Shown: positions 1 through 12,888, counted from the first letter of the stretch. The stretch is 64,000 bases of DNA from Pilaira anomala (GCA_025716855.1 JAIXMQ010000002.1:248001-312000); one strand, 5' to 3'. Translations and numbers: made by a program. The notes: generated by a model from the letters alone, not told the origin.

Positions 1-1761
1 AGACATTAATGCCATATGCTATTGAGATGAGCATCATGTTTGATCATGAAACTTGTATATTATATTCTATGGATGACATGAGAGTGATAGAGGTGGATGA
101 TAGTGAACATGCAATTGTTCGGAAGCGGAACAACAGAAGAGCTGTATATGCACTTTTCACGCGGAAATGTGTAATGCAGAAGAGTTTTTTTTTTTTGTCA
201 TTTTGTCTTTTTTTTTTGTACTCATTCTTATTAGTATCAACTGGTACAAATAAATTTGGAAATGGAGTCAAAAGCGAAAGGATCTATTTAAGGAAATTTT
301 TACAGAGAGAACATGCAGATTTACTTACTAATAAAGTAATTTTGAGGTGTTTTGTTCTTTAATAATCTAGCAAATATGCCTTCGTTTTATGTGAACTTTT
401 TTTTTTTTTTCTACATCGACAATTGTAATTAGCTCTGATACTACAACACTTTTCTCTATTTATCTCGACGAAACAAGGCAGTAGTTTTATTAGAAATTAG
501 ATACGAGGTAGTTGCATTAAAGAAAAAAAAACACTTGAAAAAAATATATATGTCACTGATACTTTTTACATTATACTATTAGGTTTAATGACTTAAAATT
601 AATTTAGGGCATTGCTCACTTAAAAAAAAAAAAATCTTTTGATTCATTTCATTTCTTTTCAAATAACATAATATGTGTACATAGGTATCTAGCAGTTTCT
701 TTATCTAAAGGTTTAACCTTTTCAATCTCATTTAATCGCATCATTTCTTTTGATCTTTCTGTCATGGCGGTGGAACTCTTTTGTCAAGCTCATATATTAC
801 AGTACTAGCAACAAGAACCTTCTATATGTTTATTATTACATGACTGTAAACAAATAAAAAAAAAATGGAATAAAAGCTATCGACTTTTTAACAGACAAAA
901 CTTATATACTATTCTATACACAAATGACCTACAACCGCTTGAAAGATTTTTAAAAGAATAACCTCTCCTTTCAGGTTCAAAGGAACAAGGCACGTAAATA
1001 TCCCAAGTTGAAGCGGAGCAACAACGATTTATCTGTTTAGAGTATGCGCATAAAAAAATCCATGATGTGATATTTTTTTTTTTCTCAAGCTCAAATAAGC
1101 TATAAACATTGATTAACTCGGTAAACTGGTCAATATGTTTTTTTTTTAAAAAAAAATAAGCAGCAGTACAGTATTATGTTTTAAAGTCGAATCAGAATAT
1201 ACTTTGAGTATAATGGATTGCTTTTTCCGATCAAAAAAAAGTCTTAAACATATTTTCTATTTGATCTATAGCCAATCAATACAACAATAACAAAAAAAAA
1301 AGGCACCGAAAAAAAAAACAAAAACGATTAAACAATTTAAAATACAAGATGATGATGATGATGATTATACAGGTAAAGTTATATAGGTTTCTATAAAGAA
1401 AAAAAAAATACTACCATTGTTAGTTTTTTCAAAAATGGGAAAAAGAGAGCCCGTGACCAATCAATGGAAAATGATTTTTGACTCATGTAAAAGGGCGGAT
1501 TCCTTTTAAATCGGTATTAGAAATTGACAGGCAAAGAATAGCACTGAGTCACTATAGGATATGTTAAGTTTTAGCCAATCATTGAAACGACTTGATTGAG
1601 TCAGGATGCATTAAAGAAATAAAAATCCAGGTTTTTTTTTGTTTTCTTTTTTCTTTTTTTTTTTTTCTTTAAATTTCTTACATTTTTTTTTAAAAAAAAG
1701 AAGAAGACACTCTATACTTCCTTTTTTTTTTTTTAATAACTATATTTTACTTACTTATAAA
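1..1761. other. Window edge and upstream region of LEU1
   Basis: No gene is convincing here. A reading frame open from the window edge to 362 on the plus strand has plausible composition up to about base 180 and then runs into poly-T-coded Phe/Leu. It could be the last exon of a gene starting outside the window, but nothing in it is recognisable. The last 300 bases before the LEU1 start carry three Gcn4-type sites and two CCAAT boxes, listed separately, followed by poly-pyrimidine tracts up to the ATG. Confidence 0.4.
1479..1603. promoter_or_regulatory. Three Gcn4/CPC1-type TGA(C/G)TCA sites upstream of LEU1
   Basis: TGACTCA lies at 1479-1485, and its reverse complement TGAGTCA lies at 1545-1551 and 1597-1603. 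These are 283, 217 and 165 bases before the LEU1 ATG. CCAAT boxes lie at 1457-1461 and 1575-1579. This heptamer is the canonical fungal Gcn4/Cpc1 (bZIP) response element, and amino-acid biosynthesis genes are its classic targets. Three exact copies in 125 bp in AT-rich DNA suggest that general amino-acid control acts on this gene. Confidence 0.65.
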
Positions 1762-4005
1762 ATGTCGCGTACACTCTATGATAAAGTCTGGGATGATCAT
1801 GTGATTGATCAACAAGAAGATGGCACTTGTTTAATTTATATTGACCGACACTTGGTTCATGAAGTAACGAGTCCACAAGCATTTGAGGGACTTCGTAATG
1901 CGGGTCGACCGGTGCGTCGTCCTGATTGTACATTAGCTACCGTGGATCACAATATTCCTACTAGTACACGTAAGGATTTTAAGAACATTTCAAGTTTTAT
2001 CAAGGAATCCGATTCAAGAACTCAATGTGAGACTTTGGAACAAAATATTGAAGCATTTGGTTTAACTTATTTTGGTATGGAAGACAGTCGTCAAGGTATT
2101 GTACATGTGATTGGACCTGAGCAAGGATTTACTTTACCTGCTACTACGGTTGTCTGTGGTGATTCACATACTTCTACTCATGGTGCATTTGGTGCACTTG
2201 CATTTGGTATTGGTACATCTGAAGTAGAACACGTATTGGCTACACAAACTTTACTTCAAAAGAAATCTAAAAATATGAGAGTACGTGTTCAAGGTAAAGC
2301 ACTTCCAGGTGTTACTTCAAAAGATATCGTTCTTCATATTATTGGTGTGATTGGTACAGCAGGTGGTACAGGTTGTGTGATTGAATTCTGTGGTGATACC
2401 ATTGCTGCTCTTTCAATGGAATCAAGAATGTCTATCTGTAATATGTCAATTGAAGCTGGTGCTCGTGCTGGTATGGTTGCACCTGATGAAATCACATTTG
2501 AATACCTTAAGGGTAGACCATTAGCTCCAAAGGGTGCTGATTGGGATCAAGCTGTCAAGTATTGGAAATCACTTAGTTCAGATCCAGATGCAAAATATGA
2601 TATAAATGTTGAAATTGATGCAAAAGATATTGCTCCTACTTTAACTTGGGGTACAAGTCCTCAAGATGTTGTTGCCATTACGGGTTCTACTCCTGACCCA
2701 ACCACTATTTCGGATCCATCTCGTCGTGCTGCTGTTGAACGTGCTCTTGAATATATCGGAATTGCTCCTAATACGCCAATGGAAGGTGTCAAGGTAGATA
2801 AGGTATTTATTGGTAGTTGTACCAATTCTCGTATTGAGGATCTTCGTGCTGCTGCTGCTGTTGTGAAAGGTAAAAAAGCAGCTGATTGGGTTTATGCAAT
2901 GGTTGTACCTGGTTCGGGTTTAGTGAAGCGTCAAGCAGAACGGGAAGGATTAGATAAGATCTTTACTGAAGCAGGTTTTGATTGGAGAGAAGCAGGTTGT
3001 TCCATGTGTCTCGGTATGAACCCAGATCAACTTAAGCCGGGTGAACGTTGTGCTTCTACTTCAAATCGTAACTTTGAAGGTCGTCAAGGAGCGGGGGGTC
3101 GTACTCATCTTGTAAGTCCTGCTATGGCTGCTGCTGCTGGTATTAAAGGTTGTTTAACTGATGTTCGTAATCTGGAAATTTCGGATATTCCTGGTACACC
3201 TAAACAAAGTCCTCGTCAAGAAGTTTTAGCTGAATTTGAAGGAGGAGGAGAAGAAGAGGAAGAAGAAGAAGAATCTAGTACTAAGCCTATTGCTGCTGCC
3301 ATGACAGCTAAAGGTACTGCCGCTGCTATGCCAAAATTCACTACACTTAAGGGTTATGCAGCACCACTTGCTATTTCTAATGTTGATACAGATATGATTA
3401 TTCCTAAACAATTCCTCAAGACAATTAAACGTACAGGACTTGGTAAAGCACTCTTTTATGCCCTTCGATTTGATTCATTGACAGGTCAAGAGAATCCCAA
3501 CTTTGTATTAAATCAAGAACCCTTCCGTCAAGCGCGTACTTTAGTCTGTACAGGACCTAATTTCGGTTGTGGTAGTTCTCGAGAGCATGCACCTTGGGCA
3601 TTTAATGATTTTGGTATTCGATGTATTCTTGCACCTAGTTTCGCAGATATCTTTTATAACAATTGCTTCAAGAATGGTATGCTTCCTATTGTACTTGATC
3701 AAGATAAATTAGAATCGATTGCGGAAGAGGCCAAGAAGGGTGCTGAAGTTGAAATTGATTTGATTCATCAAGTTGTACGTTATCCTGGTGGTGAAGTCTC
3801 TTTTGATGTTGAACCTTTCCGTAAACATTGTCTTGTAAATGGTTTTGATGATATTGGTTTAACTATGCAAAAAGCAGATCAAATTGCTACTTTTGAAGTG
3901 AAACGTACTCAAACTTGGCCTTGGTTAGATGGAAAAGGGTATAAAGGAAAGGCAACTAAAGTCACTGTAAATGCTGGTCAGAAAAAAGCTAAGCTTGACT
4001 GGTAA
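1762..4005 (+). CDS. LEU1: 3-isopropylmalate dehydratase (LEU1-type, fused subunits)
   Basis: Single-exon gene of 747 residues, close to the usual 750-780 of fungal Leu1. The enzyme isomerises 2-isopropylmalate to 3-isopropylmalate in leucine synthesis and uses a [4Fe-4S] cluster. The LeuC-like part carries [11 protein letters not shown] (about 132-141), [11 protein letters not shown] with Cys353, and GCSMCLGMN with Cys413 and Cys416, the expected cluster ligands. An acidic Gly/Glu linker (about 491-506) leads into the LeuD-like part, which begins near [11 protein letters not shown] (541-551) and contains [11 protein letters not shown]. The frame is open upstream to 1639, but that stretch is poly-T-coded Phe/Leu. 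The start at 1762 begins [14 protein letters not shown], as expected for the family. No targeting presequence is seen, so it is probably cytosolic. Three Gcn4-type sites lie just upstream. Confidence 0.96.
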   Translation: MSRTLYDKVWDDHVIDQQEDGTCLIYIDRHLVHEVTSPQAFEGLRNAGRPVRRPDCTLATVDHNIPTSTRKDFKNISSFIKESDSRTQCETLEQNIEAFGLTYFGMEDSRQGIVHVIGPEQGFTLPATTVVCGDSHTSTHGAFGALAFGIGTSEVEHVLATQTLLQKKSKNMRVRVQGKALPGVTSKDIVLHIIGVIGTAGGTGCVIEFCGDTIAALSMESRMSICNMSIEAGARAGMVAPDEITFEYLKGRPLAPKGADWDQAVKYWKSLSSDPDAKYDINVEIDAKDIAPTLTWGTSPQDVVAITGSTPDPTTISDPSRRAAVERALEYIGIAPNTPMEGVKVDKVFIGSCTNSRIEDLRAAAAVVKGKKAADWVYAMVVPGSGLVKRQAEREGLDKIFTEAGFDWREAGCSMCLGMNPDQLKPGERCASTSNRNFEGRQGAGGRTHLVSPAMAAAAGIKGCLTDVRNLEISDIPGTPKQSPRQEVLAEFEGGGEEEEEEEESSTKPIAAAMTAKGTAAAMPKFTTLKGYAAPLAISNVDTDMIIPKQFLKTIKRTGLGKALFYALRFDSLTGQENPNFVLNQEPFRQARTLVCTGPNFGCGSSREHAPWAFNDFGIRCILAPSFADIFYNNCFKNGMLPIVLDQDKLESIAEEAKKGAEVEIDLIHQVVRYPGGEVSFDVEPFRKHCLVNGFDDIGLTMQKADQIATFEVKRTQTWPWLDGKGYKGKATKVTVNAGQKKAKLDW

Positions 4006-4488
4006 AAAAGTATAATTAAATAAAATAATAAAAAAATTCTGTGTTACATATTTTTTTCACGTCCATAAAAATCATTGTCATATATTATTGCTAATAAATT
4101 TATGCTCCGAGTGACCTTTTTTTTTTTTTTTTTTTTTTTTAAAGTTTAACTGATGTCATGGATGATGTGAACTATCATCTTCTAACACTAAAAAAAAAAA
4201 AACCGCGTAAGCTAAAAAGGTGCCTTATTTTTTTTTTTTAGATTTATACACTATTTATTATGATTTATATAGGTATTTCAAATAAATAAACAAAAAAATA
4301 AAAAGGATTATTATTTTATACAAACAAAAACTAGAACGTTTTTTATTTTTTATTGTGTGTAGAAATGTTTTTTTTTTGTGGTATACAGAAGTTATATATA
4401 TGATTTTTTTTTTTTTTACATCACGAAAAATAGAAGAGGGGTTATTTTTTTAAGAAATACAAAAGGGGTTATAAAAAGAGTAAAAAAT
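4006..4488. other. Convergent intergenic stretch
   Basis: This 3' region is shared by LEU1 (plus) and the C2/chitin-binding gene (minus). It holds T runs of 20 or more near 4118-4140, A/T homopolymers and AATAAA-like strings. No gene was seen. Confidence 0.5.
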
Positions 4489-5562
4489 TTACTCGGCTTG
4501 CCAGAGAGAGTGAGCAGCTCCAGGTTGCCATGTAGGGTTAGAAGTATGACCTTGAAGACACATGTAAACTTGACCGTGATACTTTACGCGATCACCAGCA
4601 GCATAGGTACCAACAGGGTTCCACTTCTTGGCATCAGAATCTTCGTTGCTAGAGTTGGAAGAGTTGCTATCACGACGACGACGATGATGTTCCTTTTCAC
4701 GTTTTTCATGATGACGTTCTTCCTTTCTTTCACATTCACCACCTTCGGCTTGTTCTTCAGGTTGTTGTTCTTGTTCTTGTTCATGAGAAGACTTTTGACG
4801 TTGGAATTCAGCACGTTCTTGATCGAATTGATCACGTTCTTGTTGTCTCTTAGTTTCTTCTTCTTGTCTCTTGACTTCTTCTTCTTCTCTTAAACGAGCT
4901 TCTTCTTCCTCATCAGCTTGCTTATCATCATAAAGCTTCTTACCGAGGAAACCAGCACCGATAGCGAAGGCACCACCGAGAAGGGCACCACCAACAGAGA
5001 CACCCGTAGCCTTCTTCTTGTTAGACTTCATACGAGCACAGTGACCTTCATGAAGATAACTTTGACATTGAACAGGTTCACCGTTGAAGTCAGGGTTACG
5101 AGAGTTAGGGAAACCTTGAGCAGCTAATTGTAAGTTAACAAGACCAGCACGTTCACCCTTGGTATCAAAGAGTTCGAAGAAACCATTGAGGTAGCCACCA
5201 TCAGCATGAACAATTTGGTTGATAGGGATAGCACAGAAACCGATGACTTCATCCACAGTAGCTTCAGCATCAAGGACTTCAATAAAGAGATCAGGTTCAC
5301 CGTTCAAGGGGACAGTGAAAGATTGGTTCCAGGTAGCGTTATCACCTGCATTCTTTTGAGTGAAGGTCTTGATGAAAGACTTCTTGTCTTCAAAGTTCAA
5401 AGAGAATTGGAGGAAAGGATCTTGCTTACCAACAGTTTGAACATTTTTCAATTCAGTAGCAGTAGTTACATTGATTTGGAGAGAGGCTTGAGAGTTGTTA
5501 GAGCTACTGATGTGAGACTCAGAGTGAGTATGAGAGTAAGAGGAAGAGTGAGAATGGAGCAT
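4489..5562 (-). CDS. C2-domain protein with glycine zipper and C-terminal chitin-binding CBM5/12 module
   Basis: Single exon, 357 residues. After a Ser/His-rich N terminus, residues about 28-150 read as a C2 domain (LQINVTTATELKNVQTVGKQDPF, then the WNQSF and EVLDAE strands). Residues 187-210 form a Gly/Ala-rich zipper segment (GVSVGGALLGGAFAIGAG). A highly charged Glu/Arg/Gln coiled coil follows to about 260, then a disordered Ser/Asn/Asp tract. The last 45 residues match a CBM5/12 module: W314, YAAGDRVKYHGQVYMC, HTSNPTWQPG and the final LWQ. C2 domains bind membranes or phospholipids and CBM5/12 modules bind chitin. No N-terminal signal peptide is visible, so a link between inner membrane and cell wall or chitosomes is only an inference. 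Codon use is strongly biased, as in aconitase, suggesting high expression. Confidence 0.85.
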   Translation of the reverse strand: MLHSHSSSYSHTHSESHISSSNNSQASLQINVTTATELKNVQTVGKQDPFLQFSLNFEDKKSFIKTFTQKNAGDNATWNQSFTVPLNGEPDLFIEVLDAEATVDEVIGFCAIPINQIVHADGGYLNGFFELFDTKGERAGLVNLQLAAQGFPNSRNPDFNGEPVQCQSYLHEGHCARMKSNKKKATGVSVGGALLGGAFAIGAGFLGKKLYDDKQADEEEEARLREEEEVKRQEEETKRQQERDQFDQERAEFQRQKSSHEQEQEQQPEEQAEGGECERKEERHHEKREKEHHRRRRDSNSSNSSNEDSDAKKWNPVGTYAAGDRVKYHGQVYMCLQGHTSNPTWQPGAAHSLWQAE

Positions 5563-8500
5563 ATTGAATTATAACTTTATATATATATAAAAAAAGAAAA
5601 GTAAAGTTTTTTATAAATTCCAAGCAACTTTTCTCGAGTATTTATACTTTTTTTTTTTTTTTTTTTTGTTTCCCCGTTCCTTACCAAAATAAGATTTAGC
5701 CCGTAAGTCCCTTTTTTTGTTCCATGTTCACGTGTGGTATACTTCAGGTATTTTTTTTTTTTTTTTTTTTTTTTACACTTTATTTGTATTTTGTGTTGAT
5801 AGAGTAAAATAACGCGAGAGTTACCTCGTATTAAAAAGAGTTGAGTAATAATAATCTAGTTTGAAACTTAACATGAAATGCATAGTATAGTTGATTTTTC
5901 TTCTCTTGTATTACTTGAAAGCGAGCGGAACACTTTTTTTTTCTGTTTATTATTTTTTTGGCCCTTGTCTTATTTTAGTCTCGTCTCTCTTTTTTTATGC
6001 AAAATCTTAACTACTTTACTAAATACTAATTCTTTTTACGCGTTTTTCTCTTTTTATTAAATCATAGTTACGTTTTTTTTTTTTCTTTTTTACTTTTTGC
6101 TATTTTACTTTTAATAAAAGCTGGGTTAGAAAACCGCCACAACTTCAAGAAAGGAAATTTTCATCTTTTAGTCACTTTAGCCACTTGTATACATTTATAC
6201 AGTTAAAAAAAACAGCAGTAAAAAAAAAAAAAATTAGTATTTTGACCCTAGCAACATCTGTGTGTGAAACAATAACTTTGCATAAAAGTATATAATACTT
6301 ATACAAAATTATTTATAGCTCATCTATGACTAAAATATGAGTCTGAAAGTTTAGTTATTTTGCTTGGCAAAAAGATGAGTATTTTACTGTAGAGAGGAGA
6401 GTTATTATAATAAAACTTTCAAACATCCCATTTAACCGCGTCTTTTCTTTTAAAAAAAAAATGATAGGTTCAAAAAGACTCCACAGAGTATTAAAATTGT
6501 AACCAAGAAGAAAAAAAAAATGTTCCTGAACATCGATCCAATCAAAAACAAAAGTCGCGTCTATTTACATATTTATGTTTACTCCCGACTCGATAGTGTG
6601 AGTATTATAAAAATAAAAAATAAAAATACGCCACATTAGAATTGTTTCAATAACTTGTTGAAGATTTCTAAATTCAAGCTATGAACCGAAAAAAGTGCTA
6701 CTACCCCATCCTTTTTTTTTTAGCTTTTCGGAACTAATTGTATTTAGGTTAATAATATGTTGTGTACTTCATCACATTTACGTTCAAGTTTTTAGTGACA
6801 AGAATGAAAAAGTATAAAAACCACTCATACGATCAAAAGTTTATAATCCTGCTGGATTTTTTTTTTTCTTCGAGAGAGAGAGAGAGATATATATATATCC
6901 TTCGTCTGTAACACAATTTAATCCTTTATATGCAACAGAACGCGTCTCTCTCTTTTTTTCTTCTTTTTTTTTTTTTTTTACAGTGCATATGCTTTTTCTT
7001 TTTTATAAATGTATTTTTTGTAACATACGTCAGTAATCTAGCCGAGAAATTTTTAGGTAAGTAATATTGTATTAGTTTCATTTTACTGAATTAACGTACC
7101 TTTTTTTTTTTTTGGGTTTGAATTTTTAAAATTGAATAAATGGGTCTATTATTTTCAAAGCGCATTTATGCAATCTCACTGTTTGACCAGAATCCTTTTT
7201 TGACAAGTCCCGAAAAAAAAAAGGCACCTATTATACCCACGATAACGCGTTGGTGAAAAAAAAAAAAAAAGAAAGGGTAATAATCAACAAAGGATAAGTA
7301 AAGTGTGGTAAAGTATGGTATTTCTCTTTCTCTCTTTCTTTCTTTGATTACAGAAAGAAAAAAAAAGGTTAAAACGTGGTAAAGAGAGTAAGCTACGATA
7401 GGATAAGACACCAAAAAAAAAAAAAATAAGGTCTCGGCTTTCTAATGGTTTTTAGCTTTTTCTTGTGCCCGAAACAGATGAAAAAAAAAAAGGTTGTTTG
7501 TGGATAAAGGTCATGACCATGATCAAAACAGTTTAAAAGAGTTTGGGGAGTACAGATACAGCATATAATACATATATATTATCAAGATAAAAGTAGATTA
7601 TTTTATATATTTAATAAAGACGCGGTTTTCTTTCAAAAAAAAACATACTTGGCATTTATCTTTTAGTATAGTAAGAAATCTATTTTCAGGTAGATTGATC
7701 TTCTTTAGTTCTGGGAACTACTGCTCTTATAATTTATTTATTTATTACAATGACGTAATAAATATATGCTTTCTTTCTCTCGGTTTACGTATAATAATTA
7801 AAGTGAGGCTAACAGCTTCTCTAAATTATGAATTTATATTACATTGAATGAAAAAAATCAAAAGTTCCGTGTATTATTTTTTTTTTCTCGGCCTCTTTAA
7901 GATTGAATTAAATTTTTGTTTTGAAAGCGACTAATGTAGCAGATCTCTTTTAAAAAAGTATTTTAAAGCATAACTGTGTAACACTATTTTTCATATCTTT
8001 TTTGTTAAAGTAACCATCTTTAATAAGTTGTTTGTTTTATCATGGTTATATAACTCATTTTCTAAAAGTCTAAGCGGATAGATTTTTTTTTTCATATAGT
8101 CTCTTTTACCTGATGCATATATCAATAAATTGGAATAAGTAAGCTTTTTTATTTTCCTTGGCAACCCATGTCAGCGTCCTGAAAATATGGACTTATATAA
8201 ACATCACTGTTCTAAGGTGCCGATGGAAAAGTATATTTTTCTCAAAAGTAAGTAGAAAATCCAGTAGATGAGCTTATACCAAAAACCTAATTAGGAGAAG
8301 GACTGTAAATAACCAAAAAGTTTTGATATGCGTATACTCTCCTAAAATATAAAAATATGATAGTTCTGCATAAACCGTTCGGCTCCAACTGAATGTAACA
8401 ACAGAAAATGTGTTTTAACAAAAGCATAATAGATGAATTTGTCTATTTAAAGGAAATATATACTTTATTTTTTTAGTAGGGACAAAGCTATTGCATTGTA

Positions 8501-9673
8501 TAGTTGTTTAATAAAGTATCAGTGTCTTATTAAACACATGATGTTTACGCGATGATTTGTTTCCATGCATACTTGTATAGTATACTGGTTTTGATAATAA
8601 AAAAAAAAAAACTTGTTTAATCTTTGATCCTGTAAAAAAAAGTTTATTTTTGACCTTGTAAATAACAATATAACATTGTGCATATATAGAATGATAATCT
8701 TTTTTCAAAAGTCAGCTATTTAGCAAAAAGAAATCTTGGCCTTCTGGACTGTATGATGAATTATGTCACACTGCTGCTTTGCACTTTTTAAGAATAGAAT
8801 TGATAAATAGCTAAGGTAATCGACTCAATGTAAGAAGAATTGAAGAGTGAGAGAAGCAGCACGCCAAGAAAAAAGAAGAGAAATCATAGCATATGTTTCT
8901 ATTAATACTCTTCTATTAAGGTACTGTGAGTCTTTTTTTTTTTTTTTTTTTGATACTTGAATGGACCAAACTCATTGTGAAGAACAAAGTAGTGTGTCGA
9001 TTGAAACTAAAATTTGTTATTCATTCTTATTCTCATAGCAACGATACAACATTAGCCATTGTCAAAAGGTACAAGTTCCTAGTTATTCTAGAGACTATAC
9101 CTATAGTCGTTAGCGTACATACGAATACTTGTTTATTGTATCAAAATAGAAAACTGCGTTTTTTTTTTTTATTACACAACAGCGCTCTGCTTGACATATT
9201 AAAAAGATATGAACATTGGTTTCATGTCTATCATGACAGTAAATTGATCTATCTTTTGTATTTGCCAAGTAACAAACTTAAATATAGTAGTTCTAATTTG
9301 CGTAATTAAAAAGGCTGCTTGGCCGAGATAGAGAAAGAAAGAACACTTTTGTTATTTAGTCAATTATCTATTTATATATATATATATATACTTTTGCTGC
9401 TCTATTATTTACGCCTTGGCGCAAGAAAGAAAAAGAGGGTGAAAAAAGAAATTAAATTTGTTGTTTTTCCAAAAGTCTTGATTTGGAGTTACAAAGTGAC
9501 GTAAAAATGTAACATCAAGCTATTAATTGTTTGAAGAAATAGAATTGTGTGTGTGTGTGTGTGTGTGTGTGTATTATTATTATTATTCGGAGTTGGTGTA
9601 GTTTATTTTTCTTCTTCTATTTTTATAATTTTGTTTATCTTTTTCATTTTTTTTTTTTTTCAAAAGATTTACA
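5563..9673. other. 4.1 kb region without a recognised gene
   Basis: Both strands were read without finding a recognisable gene. The region holds many A/T homopolymers, a GA/TA microsatellite near 6873-6898, a (GT)n run at about 9546-9573, and a 127-codon frame at 8926-9309 that begins in poly-T and resembles no family I know. TGACGTAA, a CRE/Atf-type site, lies at 9497-9504, 170 bases before the Hsp70-like gene. Confidence 0.4.
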
Positions 9674-9949
9674 ATGAATTCCTTTAACCATGCAGATTAT
9701 CCTGTTATTGTAGGAATCGATTTTGGTACGAAAGAAAAGAAAATAAATAAAGTGTTCGAGAATAATTAAGATATTAACTTCAATTTTTAAGGTACAACAT
9801 ATTCTGGTTGTTCTTATGCTTTTGCAGCTCAAAATGAAGAAGTCATTGATATTGTAAAATGGTAAGATAGAAATTGACAAGTATTTTTTTTTTCTTCTTA
9901 CTCATATTCATCATAATAGGCCTAAACAAAATAATCAAGTGTATCCCAA

Positions 9950-9993
<44 letters not shown>

Positions 9994-10676
9994 TTGTTTC
10001 GATATTAGAAAGCATGACCTGACCTTTTTTTTTTGAAATATACATAGACACCTACACTTTCTTTATATCGTAAAGGCTCAACAAACTTAGTCGAATGGGG
10101 TCATGGAGCTAGACGGTTAGCGATGAAACCTAACAATGCAGATTCCATGTTACTTTCCAAGTTCAAATTATATTTAGATGAACATTTACAACAAACTGAA
10201 CTTGGCAACGGCCTCAACATTATTGATGTCATTGCTGATTATTTACGTGCCTTTCATTTGCATGTCTGTACTGAGCTTTTGAAAGGCTTTGCTGGAAACT
10301 ATGACCAATCTCGATTTCGTTATGTAAGATATATATATATATTTATATTGTTGTCAAGTGATAATTAATTATTTTATATAGTGTTTAACTGTACCAGCCA
10401 TGTGGAGTGATCGTGCAAAAGCAACAATGCGTGAAGCATCCATTCGAGCAGGGTTAATTAATACAACAGATCATCCAGATAGATTAATGTTGATTTCTGA
10501 ACCTGAAGCAGCAGCTTTATATTGTGAAAAGAAGTCTGAACAGTTTAATTTAAGACATGGACAGAGATTTATGATTTGTGATGCTGGTGGAGGTACAGTT
10601 GATTTAATTGTGTTTGAAATTCACGAGCCACCAGGAGAGAGGTATAGAGAATAAAAATGTATATGCATATATAATT

Positions 10677-10714
<38 letters not shown>

Positions 10715-12298
10715 CTTAGACGTACTTTAAAGGAAGTAACAAATGGTCATGGTGGATCGTGTGGATCTGGATTTTTAGATTTAAGAATGCGAGAATATTT
10801 AAGAAGAAAGTTCTCTCATTATCACACAATTAATGATTCGGCCATGGAATTAATCATGGATACATTTGTAAATGTGGTGAAACCTGATTTTGACGGAGTT
10901 GAGGATCATTTCCTTGATTTACCTGCTTCTATGGGTTTAGGTGATTTGACAGATCCTGATATTGGACTTGATAATGGTTCACTTTGTTTACCTGCAGAAG
11001 ACTTGATAGAACATGTATTTGAACCCGTCATTCGTCAAGTACTTGATCTTATTAGAGGTCAATTAGCACAATCACCTCAATTAGAAGCTATCTTTTTAGT
11101 GGGTGGGTTTGGTCAATCAAATTATTTGTTTAGAAGAGTAGAAGATGAATTTGCAAATCAAGTCGGTATGATTGGTGTACCTCCTCGAGGTGAATTAGCT
11201 GTAGTACGTGGTGCAGTCTATTTTGGTTTAAATCCTCAAATTGTAACAGAAAGAGTATCAAGAAGAACATATGGTGTTGAAACCAGAATGTTGTTTCAAG
11301 AAGATATTGATCCACCCGAGTATGCTGTGATGGGCGGTGATGGAAAAAAATATTGTCGTCAAAGATTTAGTGTTTATGTCCATCAAGGACAGAGTATTAA
11401 AGTAGATGAATGTGTTTCCAAGAATTTTGTAATTAGTTATCCTAATGATACTGATTCCGATCTATTTGCTTTTGATGGTGAAGGTTTACCTCCCAGATTA
11501 ACTTCTCACCAACTTGTACGTAAAGTAGGTAATTTCCCTATTCGTATGCCTCATTTGGAAAATGTGAGAGCGGGTGAAAAAGTCAACATGACGATCAAAA
11601 TGTATTTTGGTCTCACTGAAATTAAGATTGAATGTGTTATTCGTGAAAAGACTTTTGTCTTTACTTCTTCATTTGAAGCGGCTGATGCTTACCCTCAACA
11701 ACAACAACAGTATAATGATAATCAACCATATCCACAAAATTATGATTATCAAACTACTTTAGTACCTGCTAGTGATCCATCTTTACAGCAACAACAACAT
11801 CATCATCATCATCACCAACAACAACATCAGCATTCTTCACCTGGTCAACAACACGGTCGTCCTTATGGTGTAAACGATTTGACAAGTAATATGAGCCATG
11901 TATCACTTGGACAGCAGCCACAACAACCTTACCCACCCGTAAGTGCTTACCCTCCTCAAGGATATCCTCCTGCTACTCAACAAGCAGCAGGCTATCCTTC
12001 ATCTGCTAGTCTCAGTCAACAAGCTGGCTATGCTTCTTCTTCAACCAATTTAAATCAGCAAGCTGGATATTCTAATTATCGTCCAGGCAATAGCTATAAT
12101 AATGATTATTATCAACAACCCCCTAATACTACTTATCCTCCTCAACAACAACCATATTCTCAAAACGGTGGTTCTTTTTACGGAAACACTGGTAATGCTC
12201 CTCCTCCACCTACTACTGCTGGTGCACCAGGATATTCTCCATCTGCACAACATGGCTACCTTCCTCAACAAGGATATGGTAACGCAGGTTATCGTTAA
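9674..12298 (+). CDS. HSPA12-type Hsp70-like ATPase with Q/P/Y-rich prion-like tail
   Basis: Six exons: 9674-9725, 9792-9861, 9920-9950, 10048-10323, 10382-10641 and 10720-12298, giving 755 residues. The actin-like ATPase fold shows phosphate-1 IVGIDFGTTYSG (12-23), EPEAAALY (183-190), phosphate-2 ICDAGGGTVDLIVF (208-221) and an adenosine-type motif IFLVGGFGQSNYL (354-366). Sequence and layout match the divergent HSPA12A/B branch rather than canonical Hsp70, and no EEVD terminus is present. From about residue 552 to the end the protein is low complexity: polyQ, a His run, and three spaced QQAGY repeats within Pro/Tyr/Ser/Asn-rich sequence. It is expected to be a cytosolic chaperone-like ATPase. 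Clients are unknown. Intron 3 holds an A run of about 37. The start at 9674 is the first ATG giving the phosphate-1 motif. Confidence 0.9.
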
Positions 12299-12888
12299 GT
12301 CCAACTACCCCGCATCTCTTTAGAAAAAAAAACAAAGAGCTATATACTTATATCATTAAATATTATTTAAAAATAAAAAAATTATTGTATCAAAAACACA
12401 TGTACTCTATCTTTTCTTTTCTTTTTTTTTTTTTTGCCAAAAAAAAAAAACTTATTAGCTTTTCCGCATTAGTCATTCAAATATTAAGTCTGCGGATCTT
12501 TTAAATGTACATAGGAAATGCTCCTCCGTTTAATGATTTTCATTTCTCAGCATGTTTTGATATTCGACTAATCCAGTACATATATAAGATAGTTACAATT
12601 AATTTGTGTGATTCTCTCTTTTTTTTTATTTTAAGATTGTGTAATAAAACGAGCTTGCTTTAGTCAAGTAAACGTTTTCGTAATAACAAACATAAGTGCA
12701 ATAGACATGAATATAAAAAATCCAAAAAGTTATTTATTTAAAGCAGAGAAAATAATATTAAAAAAAGCAACGGTAAATTTTTTCCATATTTATTTTGAGG
12801 TTCTTCACTATTTTTACAAACGGACCTCTAAGAAGATCAAAGAGTAGGAAACTTTTGTATTTTAGATCCAGTAATTGGTTTTCAGTTA

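Noticed and set aside
1639..1761. 41-codon N-terminal extension of LEU1
   Set aside because: It is poly-T-coded Phe/Leu and Lys from the C/T-rich leader. The family start motif begins at 1762.
8926..9309. 127-codon open frame
   Set aside because: It starts in a T run without a normal ATG context, is rich in residues expected from random AT-rich DNA, and resembles no family.
12050..12304. 84-codon minus-strand frame under the Hsp70 tail
   Set aside because: It is an antisense shadow of the CAA/CAG-rich repeat tail.
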